Positions 44,447 to 51,706 of a DNA stretch of 64,000 nucleotides are shown here, piece after piece. This DNA comes from DATIYF01 sp035517775 (lineage in GTDB: Bacteria > Acidobacteriota > Terriglobia > Terriglobales > Acidobacteriaceae), in assembly GCA_035517775.1 (NCBI GenBank), contig DATIYF010000129.1:1-64000 (forward strand), in the 5' to 3' direction. Positions within the stretch are counted from its first letter, which is position 1; every line of letters begins with the position of its first letter. Below the pieces are notes generated by a model. The model ran no database searches. It saw only the letters and a list, made by a program, of their open reading frames with translations, and was not told where the DNA came from. The position numbers and the translations under genes were made by a program.

Positions 44447-45226
44447 CTATTTGTAAACCGCGTCGGTGCGGTTCAGATAGTCGCGGTGGTCTTTGAAATC
44501 CACCATGGAGCCAAAGGCGGGACTGGCCAGCGGGTTCGCCTTCAGACCGTCCTGTAGCGCCGCATTCACTTTGTCCAGCCCCTCGGCGGTCGGCGAGAGG
44601 TAAACGATCCAGAAGCCGCCGGGACTATCCGTGTGAATGGCTTCGGTATCCACTTCATACTCGGCAATGGTGCCGTCGGCCAGCAGCTTCTCGAGCAAAG
44701 GGACGACGAAGGTCTTGCTCAGGGTATCTATGGCATCATCCGGGGCGTCAGGCTTGAGCTGATAGGCCGAGACGTGAGTGTAGCCGCCCTTCACTGAGCC
44801 GGAATGCCAGTTGTAGTAGTGGCTGACGACGAGATTGTCCCAATGCTTGGTGGCGGCGGCGTCCACCGGAGAAGTGGGGATGCCGGACTTGTAAACGCCA
44901 TCCAGAAAGTTGAGCAGGGCCGCCTCGGACATGGCGGAGAACCAGGTGTCATGGGTGGAACCGTCAGCGGAATGAATCAGGGTTTGGTCACTGCCATAGC
45001 CGATGAGCGTGCCCGCGGCCAGGGCTTTCTCCAACATCTGGGTTTCGCTGGCTACGAGCTTTTGCTCGTCGGCCCACTGCGGGCGGGGAATGGCCCAAAA
45101 GGCAACGTAGGAATACATGGCCGGTTTTTCTTTGACCTCGGACATCTGGGCCTGAGCGGGTACGGTCGCGATGCACATCGCCAGCGCACACAGCCCTGTG
45201 AACACACACCACCACTTGTGGTTCAT
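44447..45226 (-). CDS. exported protein of unknown function
   Basis: A 259-residue secreted protein. The signal peptide (WWCVFTGLCALAMCIATVPAQAQ) starts at ATG 45226, preceded by AAGGAG. The mature part appears to contain two similar halves. The first has MYSYVAFWAIPRPQWADEQK and a second, GYTHVSAYQLKPDAPDDAI, and each is followed by a helix (MLEKALAAGTLIGYG; LEKLLADGTIAEYEVD), a DTxAIHT/QTLIHS strand and a further helix (EAALLNFLDGVYKSG; EGLDKVNAALQDGL). That alternation suggests two ferredoxin-like (dimeric alpha-beta barrel type) modules. No enzyme motif is recognised. It has its own terminator and is monocistronic. Confidence 0.75.
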   Translation of the reverse strand: MNHKWWCVFTGLCALAMCIATVPAQAQMSEVKEKPAMYSYVAFWAIPRPQWADEQKLVASETQMLEKALAAGTLIGYGSDQTLIHSADGSTHDTWFSAMSEAALLNFLDGVYKSGIPTSPVDAAATKHWDNLVVSHYYNWHSGSVKGGYTHVSAYQLKPDAPDDAIDTLSKTFVVPLLEKLLADGTIAEYEVDTEAIHTDSPGGFWIVYLSPTAEGLDKVNAALQDGLKANPLASPAFGSMVDFKDHRDYLNRTDAVYK

Positions 45227-45522
45227 GAGTTTGTCTCCTTGGGGGACTCGCGTCTTTGCTGAGTCCAGAGCCGGCGTAGTGTACACCATGGTTGTGTCCC
45301 GATTCATGACGGAGTTGGGGGATTTCCACAGGCGGTTCGGGGGCACCTTGGAGGTGTGCGAGGGGCCGCAGAGTACTCGACGGCGAAAATCGCCTCGGGA
45401 TGACAGAGTAGTGAAGGAAGATGGGGCGAGAGCTGCTGGCTGCGCTTTGCCCTTGGGGTGCTTCGTGGGTCGGCAGTACGGGCTCGGTTAGAGAGCGAGC
45501 GCCAACATCCGGGCGAGAGCAA
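45227..45522. other. intergenic region before tRNA-Pro
   Basis: Holds the promoter of the minus-strand exported protein and a dispersed repeat around 45370-45405 (GACGGCGAAAATCGCCTCGGGATGACA). No gene is seen. Confidence 0.4.
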
Positions 45523-45599
45523 TGGTCGGGACGGGCAGATTTGAACTGCCGACCCCTCGCACCCCAAGCGAGTGCTCTACCAGGCTGAGCCACGTCCCG
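45523..45599 (-). tRNA. tRNA-Pro (anticodon GGG)
   Basis: A 77-nt cloverleaf on the minus strand, CCA encoded. The acceptor arms CGGGACG/CGTCCCG pair, the D arm is GGCTCAGCCTGGTAGAGC, the anticodon stem CTCGC/GCGAG encloses TTGGGGT (anticodon GGG) and the T loop is TTCAAAT. Confidence 0.97.
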
Positions 45600-45917
45600 A
45601 CAGGAAGGAACCCGCCGCCAGAAGCCGGCGAGTGGGGTTGACGGGGTTAATTCTACATCAAGGCTGCGGGGGCCGTCCGGGCGTTCCGACCTCTTGCGGG
45701 GGGAATCCCTCGCGGGGGTTTCTGTTGCACAGCTATGAAGAGAGGGATCGTTCGACTGCGCACCCGCCTCGCTGCGCGAAACGGGTTGCTCCGCCCAAAA
45801 TGAGATTGCTGCTTGGAGTTTAAAGATGCAAGGCCGCACGATTCTGGAAGCGCTGGCCGTGGCCCACTGCAAGCGCGCAAAGAAAGATCTGGCGGCCGAG
45901 GGCGGCCGCCCCACATG
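45600..45917. other. intergenic region between tRNA-Pro and rnr
   Basis: Contains GC-rich hairpins and repeat-like sequence. A palindrome GGCGGCCGAGGGCGGCCGCC followed by CCACAT (45891-45916), just past the rnr stop, shares its CCGCCCCACAT end with the insert inside rnr. It may serve as an rnr transcript end. No gene is seen. Confidence 0.5.
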
Positions 45918-48443
45918 CTAGCGGGACTTCTTGCGCCCGGTGCGGACCGGCTCCTCTTCAAAAAGCGCGAATTGCAGCTTTTTTTCGACTGGGTCAATGC
46001 GATCGAGCAAGACGTGCACTTTCTGGCCCAGGCGGTAGGTTCTGCGGGTGCGCTGGCCGATGATCTCGCGCGTGTTCTCGTGATAGGTGTAGCGGTCGTC
46101 CTCCAGCGAGGCGATGGGCACCAGGCCCTCGACGAAAAGGTCAGTCAGCTCGACGAAGAAACCGAATCTGGTCACGCTGATGACAAGAGCATCGAAGTCT
46201 TCGCCGACGCGGTGCTGCATGAATTTGACTTTTTTCCACTCCATGAGCTCGCGCTCGGCATCATCGGCGCGGCGCTCCGACTGGCTGGATTCTTCGGCGA
46301 TCTCGTGAAGCTCTTCGAGCAGCATGGGCCCGCCGACAGGCGCGAGCGATTCACGATGAGCAGCGCGATCGTGGCGCTTGGACCAGGGGGAAGGCTTCTC
46401 CACGGGGCCTGAAGCGGCTCTATTGGCAGACTCCTGGCTCCCGCGGCTGAAGCCGTGGGCTTCCACCTGCGCGGGCGTCCGCCCCACATTTTCAGCCAAC
46501 ACGCCCTTCAAAATGCGGTGCACGATCAGGTCGGGGTAGCGGCGGATGGGCGAAGTAAAGTGAGTGTAAGTTGGCGAGGCCAAAGCAAAGTGGCCGAGAT
46601 TTTCTTCGGAATAGCGCGCCTGCTTGAGGGATCGCAGCATGAGGTAAGAGAGAATTCGCTCTTCTGGCTTGCCGGCAATCTTCTCGGTCAGTTTCTGGTA
46701 CATGCGCGGCGTGATGTGGACTTCCTGCGGCAACTCGATCTCTCGGGCACGCTTGCCGGTGCCGTAGCTGGCGCGGCGGTCGGTCTTGAGCTGCATGCGC
46801 TGGATGGGCAGAGCGCCGACGCCAAGCGAATAACCGAAGGTTGCGGCGATCACTTCGAAATCGTAAACCCGCTTGGCATCCGGCTTCTCGTGGATGCGGT
46901 AGAGCGAGGCGATGCGATGGTCTTCGAGATACTGCGCCACGCACTCATTCGCAGAGAGCATGAACTCCTCGATCAGGCGATGAGCGATGTTGCGCTCGGA
47001 ACGCGTGATGCTCTTCATCAGGCCGTTTTCGTCGAACTCGATCACGGGCTCGGGCAGGTCGAAGTCAATGGAGCCGCGGCGCTCGCGCTTGCGATTGAGA
47101 ATGAGGGCGAGGTCGCGCATCATCTCGAAGGTTTCGACCAGCCGCGCGTAACTCTGGCGCAGGGCGGGGTCGCCTTCGAGAATGGCGTTCACGGCGGTGT
47201 AGGTCATACGTTCAGCGGAATGAATTACGCCTTCTGACAATTCGTAGCCGACGATCTCGCCTTGATGGTCAATCTCCATCACGCATGACATGACCAGGCG
47301 GTCGGTCTGCGGGCGGAGACTGCAGATATCGGTGGAGAGCTCGAGCGGCAGCATGGGCACGGCGCGGTCGGGGAAATAAACGCTGGTGCCGCGCAGGCGG
47401 GCTTCGTCATCGAGGGCGGAACTGGGTGTGACGTAGTGGGCTACATCGGCGATGTGGACCTGAAGCTGGTAATTGCCGTTCTCCAGGCGGCTGACGGTGA
47501 CGGCATCGTCGAAGTCGCGGGCGGTTTCGCCGTCAATAGTGACGATAGGGAGGTGGCGAAAGTCGCGGCGGTGGCGCAACTCGGGGGCAGGGATGACTGG
47601 CTCGATGTTTTGCGCTTCTTCCAAGACCTCGGATGGAAAATGGTGCGGGAGGTGAAATTTGCGGATGATGATTTCGACATCCACACCGAAATCGTCGGGG
47701 TAGCCGAGGATTTCGACGACGCGGCCGCGCGGGTTCTGGGTAGCGGTAGGCCAGTCGGTGATCTCGACGTCCACGACTACGCCTTCGAGATCAGTCCATT
47801 CGGTGCGCCGGGCGGCCTCTTCGCCGAAGACGCGGTGAGGCTGCCTGGTCTGGCTTCTCTTCGGCTTCGTCAAACCGGGATGAACCACCGAGGACGCCGA
47901 GGGCATCTCCATACCCAATGGGATCAATATCTCCTGGGCAATTTTCTGATCAATCGGGGTGACGTAGTTGTGGCGGCGCCCGTAGTGGAAGGTTCCGACT
48001 ACCGTAGCATGAGCGCGATTGACGGTGCGCAGAATGCGGCCTTCGGCGCGGCCATCGGGACGGATGGCGCCGATCTCAACCAGCACGCGGTCACCGTGCA
48101 TGGCCGAGCCAACGGCGGGCGGAGGAATGAAGATATCGCCGACGAGTCGCGACTTCAGACGATCATCCAGCGCACTGGCGTCGGGTATGACGAAGCCGAA
48201 GCCATCGCGGTGCATGGCAAGCTTGCCTGTGACCAGATTTTTGCCCGCAGCGGCCTTGGGGATGGCATAGCGGTCCGAACCGAGCGCCGCGAGTTGTCCC
48301 GCACGGACCATCTTCTCCAGCCGCTCCTGCAATTGGCGGCGATCCTCGCCGTGCAGGCCGAACTCACGCACCAGTTGCTTGAATCCGGCCGAATGTTTGG
48401 GCTGGCGCTCGATCTTGCTCAGGATGTCGGAGTCAGAGAGCAT
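45918..48443 (-). CDS. rnr: ribonuclease R
   Basis: A processive 3'-5' exoribonuclease of the RNB family that degrades structured RNA. 841 residues. Order: N-terminal helix-turn-helix-like region (ILSKIERQPKHSAGFKQLVREFG), cold-shock domains (KLAMHRDGFGFVIPD), RNB domain with catalytic Asp residues in TIDGETARDFDDAVTV, then YFPDRAVPMLP, HFTSPIRRYPDLIVHRILKG and a C-terminal S1 domain (GEDFDALVISVTRFGFFVEL). Between VHRILKGVLA and LLEELHEIAEESSQSERRADDAERE is a segment of about 45 residues, part of which (ENVGRTPAQVEAHGFSRGSQE) is a translated palindromic repeat. The frame is intact. Basic tail RKKSR. Confidence 0.95.
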   Translation of the reverse strand: MLSDSDILSKIERQPKHSAGFKQLVREFGLHGEDRRQLQERLEKMVRAGQLAALGSDRYAIPKAAAGKNLVTGKLAMHRDGFGFVIPDASALDDRLKSRLVGDIFIPPPAVGSAMHGDRVLVEIGAIRPDGRAEGRILRTVNRAHATVVGTFHYGRRHNYVTPIDQKIAQEILIPLGMEMPSASSVVHPGLTKPKRSQTRQPHRVFGEEAARRTEWTDLEGVVVDVEITDWPTATQNPRGRVVEILGYPDDFGVDVEIIIRKFHLPHHFPSEVLEEAQNIEPVIPAPELRHRRDFRHLPIVTIDGETARDFDDAVTVSRLENGNYQLQVHIADVAHYVTPSSALDDEARLRGTSVYFPDRAVPMLPLELSTDICSLRPQTDRLVMSCVMEIDHQGEIVGYELSEGVIHSAERMTYTAVNAILEGDPALRQSYARLVETFEMMRDLALILNRKRERRGSIDFDLPEPVIEFDENGLMKSITRSERNIAHRLIEEFMLSANECVAQYLEDHRIASLYRIHEKPDAKRVYDFEVIAATFGYSLGVGALPIQRMQLKTDRRASYGTGKRAREIELPQEVHITPRMYQKLTEKIAGKPEERILSYLMLRSLKQARYSEENLGHFALASPTYTHFTSPIRRYPDLIVHRILKGVLAENVGRTPAQVEAHGFSRGSQESANRAASGPVEKPSPWSKRHDRAAHRESLAPVGGPMLLEELHEIAEESSQSERRADDAERELMEWKKVKFMQHRVGEDFDALVISVTRFGFFVELTDLFVEGLVPIASLEDDRYTYHENTREIIGQRTRRTYRLGQKVHVLLDRIDPVEKKLQFALFEEEPVRTGRKKSR
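46397..46490. repeat. palindromic repeat inside rnr
   Basis: CTCCCGCGGCTGAAGCCGTGGGC and GCGGGCGTCCGCCCCACATT form nested hairpins, and the CGCCCCACAT end matches the palindrome at 45891-45916. Read on the minus strand it extends the rnr frame by about 30 codons without a stop. Limits are estimated. Confidence 0.65.
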
Positions 48444-48813
48444 GGGAGGAGCAAGCGTCAGAACCGGGGGAGGAGCAGGTCCCCGGAGAAATTTCAGTTC
48501 TCAGTTGCCAGATGATAGTTCTCAGTTTACGGCAGCGCCGGTACTAAAGGGGGAATGAGTTTCCCGAATTGGAGGCAACGGGAAGAAAGTACCAGCTTCC
48601 TGAGCATGTTTTTCGTAGAGCTAGAGTTCAAGGTGCAGCCGAAGTGTTCCGCCTGCGGGATAGCCAGAGGGCAATGGGAAGAATCACCTTAGACATCAAC
48701 GGGCCGGCGAATTTCCGTGAACCGCGCGGGCGGCAACGGAGTACAATGCGGTTTGGTCACCGAAATGCGGGAGTGACAAGCTATTTCAACCCAAGGAAAG
48801 GATTTATTGTGCC
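48444..48813. other. 370-bp intergenic region before the bactofilin gene
   Basis: A TTCAGTTCTCAGTTGCC...GTTCTCAGTTTAC direct repeat lies at 48495-48531, matching 33934-33965. The rest has low coding character. The divergent promoters of rnr and the bactofilin gene must lie here; none is clear. Confidence 0.5.
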
Positions 48814-49341
48814 ATGTGGAAACCCACGAATCAGCCTCCCAACCCCTCGGCCCGGCCGAATGAGCCGGAGCGTCCGGTGATGCCTGCGCCCCCCGTGGCG
48901 GCGAGTGAGCCTGCGGCGGCGGCGCCGCGTCCGGTTTCCACCAGCGCGGCAGACCAGGCCACCATCGGCAAATCGCTGGTGATCAAGGGCGAGGTGACCG
49001 GCTCGGAATCCCTTTATATTGATGGCCGGGTGGAGGGTTCCATCAACCTGGCGGGCAATCGGGTAACGGTTGGCCGCAATGGCGTGGTCTCAGCCAATAT
49101 CAATGCCCGCGAAATTGTCGTATTGGGCAAGGTGCGCGGCAACCTGACGGCCAGCGACCGGGTGGATATCCGCAGCGATGGTTCGCTGACTGGCGACGTG
49201 GTGGCGGCGCGCATTTCGATCGAGGATGGGGCCTACTTCAAGGGCGGGATTGACATCCGCAAAGCCGGGCAGAAGGCCAATGGCGAAGAGGTAAAGACGC
49301 CGGTTTCGACCGCGCCGGCGGAAATTGCTGCCCGCGCCTGA
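48814..49341 (+). CDS. bactofilin cytoskeletal protein
   Basis: A 175-residue polymer-forming protein. The core (about 48-150) is a right-handed beta helix with regular short strands: GKSLVIKGEVTGSESLYIDGRVEGSI, GNRVTVGRNGVVSANINAREIVVLGKVRGNLTASDRV, IRSDGSLTGDVVAARISIEDGAYFKGGIDI. N-terminal Pro/Ala-rich and C-terminal disordered tails are as usual for the family. Bactofilins form filaments under the membrane that shape cells or localise envelope enzymes. The start at ATG 48814 is preceded by AAGGAAAGG about 13 bases upstream. It is monocistronic, followed by a terminator. No M23 peptidase partner is adjacent. Confidence 0.93.
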   Translation: MWKPTNQPPNPSARPNEPERPVMPAPPVAASEPAAAAPRPVSTSAADQATIGKSLVIKGEVTGSESLYIDGRVEGSINLAGNRVTVGRNGVVSANINAREIVVLGKVRGNLTASDRVDIRSDGSLTGDVVAARISIEDGAYFKGGIDIRKAGQKANGEEVKTPVSTAPAEIAARA

Positions 49342-49363
49342 CCCAGAGTCTTAACAGAACCTT

Positions 49364-49392
49364 AAGAGGGCGGAACGCTCCGCCCTCTTTGT
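49364..49392 (+). terminator. terminator of the bactofilin gene
   Basis: AAGAGGGCGGA/TCCGCCCTCTT, an 11-bp stem with a 4-base loop, directly followed by TG-rich sequence. The stem is very strong but the T-tract is only three bases. Confidence 0.7.
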
Positions 49393-49713
49393 GTGTGTCG
49401 CGCAAGGCTTCTTTTTCAAAACTTTCAATGCCAAACTAAGCGCCACCCCCACCTTCTAGCCACCGCCACGGAAGCGCCAGATTAGAACCAGGTGAAGAGA
49501 TCCTCTTTTTTTTCAGCAGTTTCCACGGGTCACAGGTTTTGGATTACCAAGGTATTAATGAATTTCTAATTCTCACGTACCGTTTGCTGACACAAGCCTT
49601 TCGGAAATAATGCCTCCAACGCTTCCGTTCCCCCGAGTCGGTTGACCGGGACGCCCCTCATCCCGGCGGCAGCGAATTCAAGCAGCCAAAGCGAGTAGAG
49701 AGGAACCCACGCA
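49393..49713. other. promoter region of the pilin-like operon
   Basis: A 321-bp non-coding stretch, AT-richer than its surroundings in 49500-49620. It holds a candidate promoter at 49584-49611 and AGAGAGGAA 9 bases before the first ATG. The long leader (about 95 nt from the -10 box) is compatible with post-transcriptional control. Confidence 0.5.
49584..49611 (+). promoter_or_regulatory. candidate promoter of the pilin-like operon
   Basis: TTGCTG (49584-49589) and AATAAT (49606-49611) are spaced by 16 bp upstream of the operon's first gene. Similarity to the housekeeping consensus is moderate. Confidence 0.4.
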
Positions 49714-50292
49714 ATGAAATTGCTACGTAATCACTGTGTACCAGTGGCGATGGTCGCCCTGGCCCTGATCACTGCCACATCCTTGGCGTCTGCACAATCC
49801 CTGAATTCGGGCCCGCAGACCATCGCGCTCAATGCCACACTGAGCGAGTCCTTAACCTTGAGCCTGTCGGCCAACGCCGTCAATTTCACGCTGACTCCGG
49901 GGAGCGCCACCAACGCGGGCAGCACCAACATCACCGCCACCACGAGCTGGACCCTTCGCCCGGGCCGCACCGCCGTGGGCGTCTATGCCTATTTCACCAG
50001 CGCCGCCGCGGCAATGACCGACGGGGGAACGCCGGCCAACAACATTCCGTCTTCGGCCTTCAAGATTGCCGATAACGGAGGCGCCTCCACCGCGCTCACC
50101 AACAGCGTGGCCTTCGGGGCCGCCAACGCCGGCCTGCAACTGGCCAATGTGACCATCACCGGCGCCAACCGCAGCAGCAGCCGCACCGACGCGATGGCGT
50201 TCAACATTGACTTGAGCGGCGGCACCCTGCCACAGCTTCCGGCGGGGACGTACACCGGAACGCTGAACATTCAGGCCCAGGCCACGCCGTAA
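49714..50292 (+). CDS. exported pilin-like subunit 1
   Basis: A 192-residue exported beta-rich protein, first gene of a compact operon. Signal peptide (MVALALITATSLASAQ). The mature part is Ser/Thr/Ala/Asn-rich, with strands TIALNATLSESLTLSLS, NFTLTP, STNITATTSWTL, GVYAYFTS and a C-terminal SRTDAMAFNIDLSGGTLPQLPAGTYTGTLNIQAQ. There are no Cys in the mature part. The last strands resemble the terminal strands of fimbrial and adhesin Ig-like subunits. The paralogue 110 bp downstream shares most of these motifs, and a PapD-like chaperone gene follows. Function as a surface fibre subunit is inferred from this context. No named family is recognised. Confidence 0.7.
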   Translation: MKLLRNHCVPVAMVALALITATSLASAQSLNSGPQTIALNATLSESLTLSLSANAVNFTLTPGSATNAGSTNITATTSWTLRPGRTAVGVYAYFTSAAAAMTDGGTPANNIPSSAFKIADNGGASTALTNSVAFGAANAGLQLANVTITGANRSSSRTDAMAFNIDLSGGTLPQLPAGTYTGTLNIQAQATP

Positions 50293-50324
50293 TCGGGCTT
50301 TCGTAGCAAACCATCTGTACCAGA

Positions 50325-50376
50325 CGGGCGGCAAGGGACCAGGAATTTCCTGCGCCGCGTGCCGCCCGGCTTTTTC
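50325..50376 (+). terminator. hairpin attenuator between the two subunit genes
   Basis: CGGGCGGCA (50325-50333) pairs with TGCCGCCCG (50360-50368) and is followed by GCTTTTTC. Placed between subunit 1 and subunit 2 in the operon, it would end most transcripts and so raise subunit 1 over the downstream genes. Confidence 0.65.
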
Positions 50377-50402
50377 AAAAATCTGAAGTGGAGAGGGCCG
50401 CA

Positions 50403-50984
50403 TTGGGCGTGAGGCAGCTCCGCAAATTCGCAGAGTTCATAGTTCTAAGCGCGGTGATGGTGATGGCGGCGGCGCGCCCGGGTTCGGCGCAGGTGGTCGC
50501 CTCAGGGGTTCGCGCGGTGTCGCTGGATGCGACGCTGGACGAATCCGTGACGCTTTCACTTTCCGCGAATGCCGTGAACTTCAGCCTGGTTCCAGGCCGG
50601 GCCAGCAACCCGGGCAGCACCAACATTACCGCGACCACTACCTGGACCCTGCAGCCGGCGTTTCTGCGGAACATCAGCGTGTACGCGTTCTTCAACAATG
50701 CCAGCACCGCGCTGACCAACGGATCGGGAGGCAACATTCCGTCATCCGCGTTTCAGATCTCCGATAACGGCGGCGGCCTTCAGGCCCTGACCAATACCGT
50801 GCCCTTTGGCGGGGCAGGCGCCGGGCGTCTGCTGGGGCAGAGTACCGAGTTTTTGTTCTTCAACCAGCGCGGCAGCCGCACCGACACTATGAGTTTCAAC
50901 ATTGACTTGAGCCAGGGAACGTTGCCCAGCCTTCCGGCGGGCACGTACACCGGCACGCTTACCATTCAGGTGCAAGTGCAATGA
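50403..50984 (+). CDS. exported pilin-like subunit 2
   Basis: A 193-residue paralogue of the gene at 49714. Signal peptide near EFIVLSAVMVMAAARPGSAQ. The mature core is VSLDATLDESVTLSLSANAVNFSLVPG, STNITATTTWTLQP, ISVYAFFNN, NIPSSAFQISDNGG and SRTDTMSFNIDLSQGTLPSLPAGTYTGTLTIQVQ. The conserved pairs NIPSSAF, SRTD-M-FNIDLS and LPAGTYTGTL are shared with subunit 1, while the middle (LLGQSTEFLFFNQRG) differs. TTG at 50403 is chosen because GGAGAGGG lies 5 bases upstream; GTG 50388 and GTG 50409 are alternatives. Its stop overlaps the chaperone start (ATGA), giving coupled translation. Probably a minor or adaptor subunit. Confidence 0.7.
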   Translation: MGVRQLRKFAEFIVLSAVMVMAAARPGSAQVVASGVRAVSLDATLDESVTLSLSANAVNFSLVPGRASNPGSTNITATTTWTLQPAFLRNISVYAFFNNASTALTNGSGGNIPSSAFQISDNGGGLQALTNTVPFGGAGAGRLLGQSTEFLFFNQRGSRTDTMSFNIDLSQGTLPSLPAGTYTGTLTIQVQVQ

Positions 50985-51706
50985 GAACGAAGCAAGCCCG
51001 CTGGAGGTGCGCGGTTGGAATTTTGGCGGCGATGTTAACTCTTGCCGCATTGCCGCTGCGCGCGCAGACCGTAAGGCCGCTGATCGCGGAATTGGGCAAC
51101 CCGGCCAAGGGACGCATTGAGTATGTGAATGACAGCCTGACCCCGCTGAACGTAGTGCTCGAGGCCAAGAGCTTCTCGGTCTCAGAGACCGGCGAAATGT
51201 CATACCGGCCGCTCGACCCCAGCGTTCATCTGCGGCTTTCGGTCACCAGCTTCCGGCTGCAGCCGCAGCAGTCTTATTACGTCTTCTACGAGGCAAAGAC
51301 CGACGCGGCGCCGGCCTGGTTCGTGATTTATGCGGCGTTCTCGGGCTTCGCGTTCCGTACCCAGCAGGGTATGAGCGTACGGCTGGAGCTGCCGCACACG
51401 GTGTATCTGTTGCCCAAGCAGTCGTTGCAGAAATCAGACGTGCAGGTGGACAAGCTGGAATTCAACCAGGCACAGAAGAAGCTGGTACTGGAAGTCGAAA
51501 ACACGGGCAACAATTTCGGCCGGGTGCAGGAAACCGTGGTGGCCTTCGGCAAGAAGAAGCAGGAAGCGCCCGGTTTTCCTGTGTTTCCGCACAGCAAGAG
51601 GCTTTTGGAGATTTCTCTCGACCAGGAACCCTCCTCTCCCACGGGAGTGGTGCTGCAGTTTCCCAGCTTCAAAATCGAGGAGCAGCTTCAGGGCCGGGAC
51701 CCATGA
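50981..51706 (+). CDS. PapD-like periplasmic chaperone
   Basis: A 241-residue exported protein (signal GILAAMLTLAALPLRAQ) with two Ig-like halves. The first, VRPLIAELGNPAKGRIEYVNDSLTPLNVVLEAKSFSVSETGEM through SVTSFRLQPQQSYYVFYEAK, follows the pattern of pilus-chaperone N-domains: an extended strand, a polar N-x-S/D-x-x-P turn, and a hydrophobic F/L-x-L-x-P-x-Q segment. The second half (DVQVDKLEFNQAQKKLVLEVENTGNNFGRVQETVVAFGKKKQ) fits the C-domain. The classical Arg/Lys subunit-anchoring pair is not obvious. It overlaps genes on both sides by ATGA. Assigned by pattern and context; a profile search would be needed for the family. Confidence 0.65.
   Translation: MRTKQARWRCAVGILAAMLTLAALPLRAQTVRPLIAELGNPAKGRIEYVNDSLTPLNVVLEAKSFSVSETGEMSYRPLDPSVHLRLSVTSFRLQPQQSYYVFYEAKTDAAPAWFVIYAAFSGFAFRTQQGMSVRLELPHTVYLLPKQSLQKSDVQVDKLEFNQAQKKLVLEVENTGNNFGRVQETVVAFGKKKQEAPGFPVFPHSKRLLEISLDQEPSSPTGVVLQFPSFKIEEQLQGRDP

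Noticed and set aside
45171..45491. Open frame upstream of tRNA-Pro
   Set aside because: Covers the signal peptide region of the minus-strand gene and repeat-like sequence; composition is not protein-like.
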